A program made the translations under genes and the position numbers. 64,000 nt of DNA from Utricularia gibba (Eukaryota > Streptophyta > Magnoliopsida > Lamiales > Lentibulariaceae), in assembly GCA_002189035.1 (NCBI GenBank), contig CM007992.1, forward strand, positions 1,922,001-1,986,000. Direction: 5' to 3'. Shown here piece after piece: positions 47,830 to 56,900 of this stretch; within the stretch, counting starts at the first letter, position 1, and every line of letters begins with the position of its first letter. The notes below the pieces were generated by a model. It ran no database searches. It was not told the DNA's origin and saw only the letters and a list, made by a program, of their open reading frames with translations.

Positions 47830-48119
47830 ATCGGTAAACTATTTGGGTCAAATATTCCAAAATTGAAATTTTATCAGGTTAAATTTATTATTATTAAATG
47901 GGTGTGTTCTATAGTAACAAAAATCCGTAGGTCAAATACGTCAATTCATCAAACTTATGGGTCAAATATACCCATTCACGAAACATTATGGGTCCATTAT
48001 GCCCTTTTATGAAAATTTATAGGTCCCTTATATTCTAAATCCATAATTTTTAGGTCATATATATAATTGTCTCTTAATGTATATAGTTATAAAGATGATA
48101 AAATAAAGTAAAGATATAA

Positions 48120-48314
48120 AGGATGATTATTAGTTACTTTATTTGTAATTTTCAGATAAGTATGGTAATATAAATAATTATAGAAAAATTTTGGGAGTAA
48201 AAATGATAATATTAAATTATTTTAAATAAAGACCTGATTAGTTTTGTGATAGTTTTGAAAAGTAGTGTAGTTTTGAATTGGTAATTCAATTTTAATTGTA
48301 TTTGTGTAATTCTC
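48120..48314 (-). repeat. MULE right terminal inverted repeat
   Basis: Reverse complement of 33896-34094 at roughly 85 percent by eye; the outer end is GTGTAATTCTC. It begins about 40 bp after the outer flank of the composite. Confidence 0.85.
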
Positions 48315-48662
48315 TAGTTTCATGTTCTTTTTTGGGAGGGCTGCTTTCAGTTGGGGTTCCAAGAAGCAAGCAAGTGTGGCTTTGTGCACATGTGAACTGG
48401 AGTTCATGATAGCAAATATGTGTCAGAGAGTTTGGTTGAGAAATCTTATACTTAGCATTGGCTTTCCGGAAGCAGGTGCCATGAGAATTTTAATTGACAA
48501 CAAATCAACCCTTGAACTTAGTAAGAATCTGGTCATCCATGTAGAAGCAAACACATTGACGCAAGCAAGCTATCACTACATCAGAGACTGTGCTGCTGAG
48601 AGGGAGGTTAAGCTTGAATATGCGAATTTATAGGAATAAAAGTGGTTAACCTTAAAAGGGAG
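48315..48662 (+). pseudogene. Copia RNase H end with PPT
   Basis: Reads AFSWGSKKQASVALCTCELE, then LIDNKSTLELSKNLVIHVEA and YHYIRDCAAEREVKLEY, the C-terminal half of copia RNase H. It is followed by AAAAGGGAG (48654-48662), a PPT, and TGTTGATAGC at 48663, probably the start of the 3' LTR. The left side is cut by the MULE end. Confidence 0.72.
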
Positions 48663-48739
48663 TGTTGATAGCAAGACTTGAAACCATTCTGGAAGTTATT
48701 TCGACAATTTACAAAGTAGTTATCATGATTATATTTACA

Positions 48740-49330
48740 AAACCAGAGTTCCTGATAAGTTTTCTCCTCTTCATTTTGTTCATTCGTCTACCAAGAGTAT
48801 TGCGCAATTTGAAAAGACCTGCCACGTTGTGTCTGTGTATGGCACTCAAAATGCAACCCACGGTTTTTTGTTGATTTAGACTGGGCTGGTTATATAGATT
48901 CACGAAGATCTACAACAAGACTCATATCTATGTTTGATGAAGGTGGAGTGACTTTGATCTTGTTTACGAGAGTGTATTGTGTTGTCCTTCACAGAGTTTG
49001 AGTATCTGCCTTGTCTGAAGTTGGAAAAGAAGCGGTGTGTCTCAAGAGGTTTCTGGAGAAACTTGGGTTCTCAAGCCAGAATGTGAGAATATTTTGTGAT
49101 AATAAGAGCGTCATTGCCCTATGCAAACATAGTATTTATCATTTAAGAATGAAGAAACTTGATATCAGATAGCATTGGATCAGAGATGTGATAAAGCGTG
49201 GGACTATAGCTCTATGAAGATGAAGACAACTCATAATGTCGCAGACTTAAGTGACAAAGCCGCTTGCCTCTTCTAGGGATATGCGACTAGTAAAAAAGTT
49301 AGGTCTTGTTGTGAAGGGCTGATGCTGGGA
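48740..49330 (+). pseudogene. Second copia RNase H remnant
   Basis: In shifting frames: FVDLDWAGYIDSRRSTT (about 48870), then LKRFLEKLGFSSQNVRIFCD, NKSVIALCKHSIYHLRMKKL and HWIRDVIKRGTI. It is a different family from the remnant directly upstream. A purine-rich site and TGTTAGAG (49337) follow, possibly PPT and LTR start. Confidence 0.68.
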
Positions 49331-50379
49331 GTGGTTGTTAGAGAAATCGAGTTATCACTTGGACAGGCTGCAAATTCAGTGTAAGGCTCGGAAATGAGTC
49401 TTTGGACCTGGTGATTCGGTGCAGTTGCAGGACGTTCCACTGCATAATAGGAAATGAGCGAACTTCAGAGTGGCGAGAGGGAATAGTCTGAATGCGAGAG
49501 AAATCAGTGCAAATCTGAGCATCACATGCGTGTAGTGGAGTGTGCGTTGTATGCATTCTGTAACTCTGCTGTGAATTTCCAGTTGGGTGTGATAAGCCTA
49601 GGAGTTTTTTCCTAGTTTTCTGGGTTTTACTTGATACATTGCTATCTTTTACATTTGACAATAAGTTACACAGGCACTTAGAATTCAACCCTGGACAGAG
49701 AAGAAGAAAAAAGACAATAAGCCAATTAGCAAAAGCATGGCAAGTTCCCTCCGTGCACCTTCTGTCAGAAGATCACAAAACAAGGAAATACTGTTGAAAA
49801 GTCCTGATGCTGTCTGTAAGTTGTGCAGCCATCTGCTACTCCTAGGCTGAATCCATTGTGATTATTGATGTTATAACAAATTAACAATTCATATTCGAAT
49901 TATATTCAACTCAGTTAAAATCATTTATTTTTGTTTTAATAATTTAAAGAAATGAACACAAACAAAATGTATATTTAATTATTATATTGAACAAACACAA
50001 ACATGATTAATATTCGATTATGTTCGATTATAATATATAATATTATATTAAAATTATGTATTTTAAATTGATATAAAATTATAATATAAAATATGTTATA
50101 GTAATCAATATACAAACATAATATAATTATTTATGTAATATATATAATATTATAAATTATTTTTTGTATTAGTAGTTAAATCATAATATAGTTATTTTTT
50201 ATAGGGTGCCAGATTTAGAAATGAACCTCCTCATTGTTCTGCAATTGTATTGAAGTTTGACAGTGTTTTTTTAAATGGATTCGTGCCGCATTTATACTCC
50301 TGAGGAAGTGATCTACTGAATATCCTCTAGTAATTGGACTTATGCTCTGACATGGAACCATCTACCATGTTCTCAGCGA
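49331..50379. other. Probable LTR remnant and AT-rich spacer
   Basis: 49337-49650 may be the 3' LTR of the preceding remnant; 49370-49580 resembles 25140-25320. 49870-50210 is extremely AT-rich with no feature. Confidence 0.4.
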
Positions 50380-51400
50380 GCTTCAACGCATCATGCTTCT
50401 ACAGCGATCAGACATCAGTGGCATAAGGTGTTAGACCATGCAAATCTCAGTGCTATTTGCTCAATGTCTCACCACGCATCTGTGAAAGGAATACTGCTCC
50501 TTGTAAGCAAGTCTTTGGATCTGCCGTGTGCCCTTTGTGCTAAGGGGAAGTTGACACAACAACCATTGCCATATTATATGCCATTTGCTTTTGAGAAGTT
50601 CACGATCTTCAAGACCCTAGCAGAAAAGTAACGAGAACTGCCCTCAAGTGTCTCCAAACTCATAATGGAGGTGAGTTCTACTTCACATCTTTCGAAGCTT
50701 TTTATCCTCAACAACGAGGAATCACACATCATGAAACTATGACAGACACTCCTGCTCAAAACAGTGTAGCAAAATGGGAAAATCAGGACACTATGTATGG
50801 TCCGCTGTCTGCTGCTCGAGAAACAGCTACCAAAGATTTTGTGGGCAGAAGTAGTTGAAATTGTTCGGATCAGTGGTGTATTATCAGTCACCACCAATTC
50901 ACAGAGGCACCGCTGGGCAGCTTGCACTTCAGTGACAAAAACAATATAGAATTTAGAATCCTATGACGAAACAGCTCCTGATAGCCAGGAGCTTGCAAGT
51001 TGATGAAACTGACTTCTGAAATTGGACTGAAGGCTGTCAACAAGCAAACATAGAAATCCTGTGAACGCGAGTGATTTTGACATCCTAACGATTTTGACAT
51101 CCTCACTCTATATGAAGATGATTTTGAAACGCCATTCACTGATTCAAATACGGAACTAGCACCTGAGTTGGTGGATGCTAAAATTAGTTAGAGACGGGTC
51201 TAGGTATACAACCGGTGGCTGTACCACTGTCTCTCCGGCAACCTCTGAGCCACTACTTCACTCACTGCCTATCCGGACCAGAATATCGTCAGACGTGTAT
51301 GAGTGTGCTAATCAGGCAGTTTCGGAAAAAGACCCAAGCACAGTTTCTGAAGTTCTCTTAGTTCCATTGACTTCAAGCAATGTAGGATGAGCTAGAAATG
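50380..51400 (+). pseudogene. Copia pre-integrase and integrase remnant
   Basis: HQWHKVLDHANLSAICSMS and CALCAKGKLTQQPLP (50410-50570) are a GAG-pre-integrase block; LKCLQTHNGGEFYFTSFEAF, PQQRGITHHETMTDTPAQNS (50655-50770) cover the second catalytic region and the position of the third, where the Glu is lost. 51070-51400 looks like the linker before RT. Stops and frameshifts are present. Confidence 0.7.
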
Positions 51401-51746
51401 ATCAATAAGTTTGGAAACTGAAGGCTCGTTGTGTTGGAGTAATTGGGTATTCTTGGTGTTGATCGTATCTGATATGTTTGTGTTGTAGGTTTTGGTCGAT
51501 GAAGAAACAGATAGGTTGGGGACGTAAGGACAAATTCTGCACAGTGCGTATTCGAGGAAATGCTCCAAAGGAAGGATAACAAAGAAAAGGAATACAGAAA
51601 TTAATGCATTCTATATCAGTGTATTAGCGGATACATGATTGAGATATTGATCCTAATAACTTTTAGTAACTACAACAATTTCTGAATCTTATCCATAGTA
51701 GCCGTCTAGTAGTTTATCCTAGTTAAGTCAATTTTATCATTTAACT

Positions 51747-52009
51747 CCTCCCTTAAGTTTGACTTCTTCACTCTAAGTAGAAACCAAAGCTTCTAAAAAA
51801 CTGTTGCCTTCAATGGTTTAGTGAAAATATTTATTATTTGGTCTTCACTCTTCACATACAGCAACTCAATCTTCTTCTTCACAACACATTCAGTTATATA
51901 ATAATACCTTGTCTCAATATGCATGCTTCTTCCATCCATGACCGGATTCCTTCCAAGAGGAATTGTAGACTTGCTATCAATCATTATCTTAGTTGGTTCA
52001 ATTGTAGAT
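51747..52009 (-). pseudogene. Copia RNase H end with PPT
   Basis: Reads TIEPTKIMIDSKSTIPLGRN, PVMDGRSMHIETRYYYITEC, IELLYVKSEDQIINIFTKPL, the C-terminus of copia RNase H. The PPT CTTAAGGGAGGAG lies at plus-strand 51749-51761, so LTR sequence probably continues leftwards from 51746, but its other end was not found. The rest of the element is missing to the right. Confidence 0.72.
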
Positions 52010-52486
52010 TGTCACGCCCCTAATGTAACATACTATTGCTACTTAACGTGGCTGACTAACTTTTACCATCCACATAATGAAGAACCGAATCAGTGGAGAA
52101 ATAAAGGAAGGTGGTAGAAACAAGGAAACTGATTCTGAGACATGAAGAGATTGAAGGTAATCCAAGCTACTTAACCCGTAGATTATGCTAGACATCAATA
52201 TGTGTTATGCTATATGGAGAAGGCACACGAGAATATGAAAAAAGGGATCAGCTGAGCTATGGAAAAATAATCAATCAAGTTTTTTAGTATCTTTATATAC
52301 CTATTTATTTGCAACTTTTGTACACTTTTCATTATGACAAACACTAGTGATCTAAGTCTCCCTCGTTCATCTTGCTGTTTAGATTCCCCACCTCTTCCAC
52401 AACCTTCTTCCTTTTAGTATCAGAGCAGCCCGTTGTTCATACAACTGGGTTCTTCTTCCTTGCACGCTTCCGCACACTGCTTCTCA
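52010..52486 (+). repeat. Putative 5' LTR and PBS-like site of a copia element
   Basis: TAGTATCAGAGCAG at 52415-52428 differs at one base from the usual copia PBS and precedes the gag start at 52487. The sequence 52024-52414 is probably the 5' LTR, starting at TGTAAC, but no partner was found. Confidence 0.4.
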
Positions 52487-53602
52487 ATGGCATCCTTCAC
52501 CAATATCAACGTCGCCAACTTCATTACGGTAAAACTGAACAGCACAAACTACCCTCTATGGAAGGAGATGGCTTTGGGGCTTGCAGAAAATCAGGGAATC
52601 GATGGCCACCTCACTGGAGAGACCGCTGCACCCCTTCAATTCACTCCAATTCCTGTTGGGCAAGAACCCACAATAGCACCGCAACAGACGGAGCAATACA
52701 CCAAGTGGTGGACTGAAGATCGACTTCTGCGCAGCTGGCTTATGGGAACAATTTCTGAAGATTCATGGCCCTTAATCATGGGTTGCGAAACCTTAGCCGC
52801 TGTTTGGACAGCTCTTCAGGATGCTTATGCTCAAAATACAGAAGAGCGTCGCTACACCCTTTGATATCAACTCACGCAAAACAGGAAAAAATTTGACCAG
52901 CCTCTTAATGAGTATTTATTGAAGTTTAAATCCTTGTGTGACAATCTTGCAACAATTGGCGCTCCCATACCAGACGATGAAAAGGTCTATTGCCTCCTCA
53001 CTGGTCTCGGACCCAACTATGACGCATTCTCCACCACCATGCTCAAGGAACCACGTCCCTCCTTTAGCACAACCGTATACCTCCAAAATCACCTACCATC
53101 TCTTTCACTAAAAAGGGAGTCCCCTTTTTCAATACTTTATGACCTTAATCCTGATTATTCTATACTACGTGTCTTTGGCTCCAAATGTTTTCCATATTTA
53201 TGGGATTCCAAAAAAAATAAATTCTCACCAAAAACTTCTTTATGTGTGTTTATAGGTTACAGCGACAATCATAAAGGTTATCGGTGCTATGATCCATCAA
53301 CAAGAAAACTTCACATTTCCCGTCATGTCATATTCGATGAAACATCCTTCCCTTATCGCTCACGTGACAAATCACCGCCGCATCCTGATCTTGTATCCAA
53401 CCTCTTCGAAATTTGGACCCAAGACACACAAGAGAAGCAGGGCACCTTAATGCCTTCGTCTACTTGTCACCACCCACTCGGCGGAGACCACTCCCTACCT
53501 AGCGAAGGGCACTTGGCTGCACCAATAAATGCTGAAACTCCAGCATTTATTGAACATCATGTCCCTGTGAACACCCCTTTACGTGAAGCTAATATAGAAC
53601 TT
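52487..53602 (+). pseudogene. Copia gag fused to integrase tail, left half of split element
   Basis: ATG 52487 opens MASFTNINVANFITVKLNST, NYPLWKEMALGLAENQGIDG and YTKWWTEDRLLRSWLMGTIS, a UBN2-type Gag. A TGA at 52862 replaces what is usually an Arg codon (CGA to TGA). Gag runs to LKEPRPSF (about 53070) and is fused to the integrase tail: VYLQNHLPS, FGSKCFPYLWDSKKNKFSPK, CVFIGYSDNHKGYRCYDPST, RHVIFDE. The knuckle, protease and integrase core are deleted. The frame is cut at 53602 by copia A and resumes, inverted, at 60521 on the minus strand. Confidence 0.85.
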
Positions 53603-53925
53603 TGTTGTTGCAAGAAAAATAGAGTCTTGGGAAGTAACAAAAAGGTAATGCTTATGAGATCACCTTGGATGAAAAACGACTCATGAACAATAATAATGAC
53701 CGAAAACCTAATGACACGCATTCCTAGTAGGGTTTATATATACCCAATACCTAGGTTACCCAACAGTGGGCCACAATCATTGAAAACACACAAAAAGCCC
53801 AACAACTCAAATCCAACACTTCCATGCTCGAACCCAATACCTTTTTTATCTGAAATATGACATTATGACACATGTTTAGTTCTTCCAATCACCTTCAAGG
53901 TTTGGATTGAGGCTGATCTCCAACA
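53603..53925 (-). repeat. Copia A 3' LTR (323 bp)
   Basis: Starts TGTTGGAGATC and ends TTGCAACAACA in element orientation. It differs from 58584-58906 only near the end (CAACAACA against CAATAACA) and at GGCCCAC against GGTCCAC. It contains the polyprotein stop codon. Confidence 0.97.
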
Positions 53926-56900
53926 TTCCCCCCAGACCGAGATCTCCCAATTTGAGAAAGTCTTCCATAGTCATGAGATTCATGTTCTTCCTTGCTAGCT
54001 CAAAGTGAACTCTGTTCAAACCTTTGGTGAGCCCATCAGCAAGCTGATTCCCACTCTCAACATATTGCACTTTAATCTTCTTCTCCTTGATGTAATTCCT
54101 TATGACATGATACCTGATTCTTATGTGTTTGGCTTTGCTGAAGTTCGTCGGATCCTTGGCAATGGAGATTGCAGCTCGATTATCCATAAGCAGATGTGTA
54201 GCTTCCTGTTGTATGAATCCAAGTTCGTTTAGCATCTGCCTGAACCAAACACAATAGTTCGAAGCATGTGCTGCTGAGATGTATTCTGCTTCAGCTGTTG
54301 ATTGTGCTACCACTTTTTGTTTCTTAGAAAACCAGACTACAGGGCACTTATTTAAGAAGAAGAGTGCACCAGATGTACTCTTGCTATCTTCAGCCATACC
54401 ATAATCACTATCTGAGTAGGCTCTAAGTTTCAAGACTGGTTTTTCACCTTCATAGGGATAGAACAATCCGAAATCAGTAGATGATTTTATGTACCTGAAA
54501 GCTCTTTTCACAGCTGCCATGTGAGTTGTTGTTGGTTTGTTGAGGAAGCGAGATAAGACGTTTACACAAAAACACAAGTCAGGCCTTGTATGCTGGAGAT
54601 AAATGAGGCTTCCAATCATACTTCTATAAGTAGTGGCATCCACATTCTTTCCCTGATTGTTCTCTCCAATCACTTGTTTGTAATCCAAAGGCGTTTTTGA
54701 AGGATTGACATCTTTGAACCCAAACCTTTCAAGAAGTTCATTACAGTACTTTTTCTGAGATATGAATGTTCCAACACCTTCAAGCTGATGAATTTCCATG
54801 CCTAGATAGTAAGACATCATTCCAAGGTCAGTCATTTTGAATTCATTTTTGAGCAGAGCTTTGAATTCCTCAATCTTCCTTTCATTACCTGAGGTAATCA
54901 TAAGATCATCCACATATAAGCTAATAAATAAACGATCATCTTCTTTTCCTTTAACATATAGTGAGTAATCACTATATGTTTTTCTGAAACCAATACCCTG
55001 AAGAAAGTTATCCATGCGTTCATTCCATGCTCTAGGAGCTTGCTTCAACCCATAGAGAGATTTCTTTAGCTTCAATACCTTGTCTTCATGACCTGACACT
55101 TCGAAGCCCTTTGGTTGTTCAACAAAAACAACCTCCTCCAACACACCATTCAAGAACGCAGTCTTAACATCCATGTGATGCACTTTCCATCCATGAGCAG
55201 CTGAAATGGCAAGAAGTACTTTAATCGTGTCAAATCTTGCTACTGGTGCAAAAACCTCATGAAAATTTATTCCTTTGATCTGACTATATCCCTTGGCTAC
55301 TAATCTAGCCTTATATTTGTTGATAGAACCATCTGCATTCATCTTGGTTTTGAATAACCACTTGAGGCCAATAGGTTTGAAACCTCTATCCTTGGGTTTA
55401 TCAACTAACTCCCATGTTTCATTTTCAAGTATAGAGTTCATTTCTTCCTTCATGGCCTCTCTCCATTTCGGATTTTGTACAGCCACTTCAAATGATGTTG
55501 GATCTCCTGTCAATAATGCAGCCAAAATATCAGCTACAGCATCTTGGACATCATCATTCAACTTGGAGAAACTTATTGTAGGAGCCTTGTTTCTTTTGCT
55601 TCGTCTAATGTCAGTAACATGACTATCTTCATTATCTATAGAATCTCTGATGTTTTTGCGTTTCCTCCTTTGCCAATCACGATCAGATGGGTAATAATCT
55701 TCATCATCAGTATCAGGTTCCTCTCCATCAGATTCATCTGTTGATGAGTCTTCTGCATTCGTGCCTTGCTCCTCTTCTGGGATTTCGAAATTCCCATCTG
55801 AATGTAGATCATTGGCCTTCTCCTCCTCTGGAGCTGGAAAATTCTCATCTGAATGCTGATCATTTACTTGATTTGAATCTTCATGAACGAGTTCTGAAGT
55901 TTCTTGGTTTGTTGAATTCCTGGAAGAGAAGTTTTGAGACATGTGTGTCCAGAGGTCTCCTTTCACATGGGTGCTATGCCTTCCATCACTTTTATGAGCT
56001 TCTACATCATTCAGAGAAATGCAATCATCAATTAAAGTATACCTTGCACCTTCATCAAAAGTGACATCATGGCTGAAAATAAATTTCTTCTGTTGAGGTA
56101 AATAAACTTTATATCCCTTGGTAGTGTTGCTATAACCAACAAATACACCAGATGCAGATTTCTTATCAAGTTTTCCTCGTTTTTGGTCTGGTACATGAGT
56201 AAAACACAGACTACCAAAGATTCTGAGATGATCAACCTTTTTAATATAACCATGCCATTTTTCATGCGCGGTTTTTCCACTAATCGCCCTTGAGGGAAGC
56301 AAGTTCAATAGATATACAGATGTAGATACCGCTTCAGCCCAGAAATTTACAGGAAGATCTTTCTCAAACAATAGACATCTTGACATATCAAGGATTGTTC
56401 TGTTTCTCCTTTCACATACACCATTCTGTTGTGGAGAATATGGTACGGTGAATTGATGCATGATTCCCTCATTTTCACAGAACATTCTCATGCTATTATT
56501 GTAGAATTCGCCTCCATTGTCTGATCTAATCATCTTCAAAGAGCATCCACTCTGATTCTCAATCATCACTTTGAATTTTCGAAAGATATGATGAACTTCT
56601 GACTTGCTTTTAAGAAAGTAAACCCAACAATAACGTGAATAATCATCAATGAATGTAACAAAATATCTACTCCCCCCTAATGAACATTCCTTAAATGGTC
56701 CACAAACATCTGTATGCACAAGCTCTAATTTCTCCTTTGCTACTGAATCACTGGAATAAAATGGCTTTCTACATTGCTTACCTTGATGGCACACTTCACA
56801 TATGGCATTAGCAAACTTGATGTCTTTCAATTCCAGTACTTCCTTATTCTTCTGCAATATTTTCAAATTGTTGAAGCTATAGTGCCCAAAACGTTTGTGC

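Larger units (their letters stand above)
37124..48073 (+). mobile_element. Composite: two MULE-like copies flanking a gene block
   Basis: Two direct copies of one element (37124-40344 and 45031-48073) enclose 40345-45030, which carries an HMA-domain gene and a Raf-like kinase pseudogene. Outer flanks: TTAATCTATA (37114-37123) and TTAATGTATA (48074-48083), 9 of 10 identical. Inner flanks: GTTCTAAAAG at 40345-40354 and 45021-45030, identical. TSDs of 9-11 bp are a Mutator trait. The swapped pairing means that neither copy has matching flanks by itself. It sits between the MULE transposase and the right MULE terminal repeat. Confidence 0.75.
45031..48073 (+). mobile_element. MULE-like element, copy 2
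   Basis: Starts GGGGTTTTGGCATTTGTGAC and ends ATAATTGTCTC like copy 1, which it matches over 45031-46030 and 47815-48073. It has a longer 62-bp array (five units plus a part) and, in the middle, a chromovirus 3' end (chromodomain, PPT, LTR; 46267-47829) fused directly to the right end. It encodes no transposase. Confidence 0.7.
33896..48314 (+). mobile_element. Mutator-like element (MULE) with nested composite
   Basis: Long terminal inverted repeats of about 200 bp (33896-34094 and 48120-48314), both starting GAGAATTACACAAAT outward, enclose a decayed plus-strand MURA-type transposase (34410-36846). Without the 10.95 kb composite inserted at 37124-48073 the element would be about 3.5 kb, normal for an autonomous-type MULE. 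The flanking 9-mers (AATGTTCAA and TAGTTTCAT) do not form a convincing TSD, so the outer boundary rests on the terminal repeats. Confidence 0.75.

Noticed and set aside
33887-48323. TSD of the MULE (AATGTTCAA / TAGTTTCAT)
   Set aside because: Only 5 of 9 positions match, no better than chance with freedom of choice. The MULE call rests on the inverted repeats and transposase.
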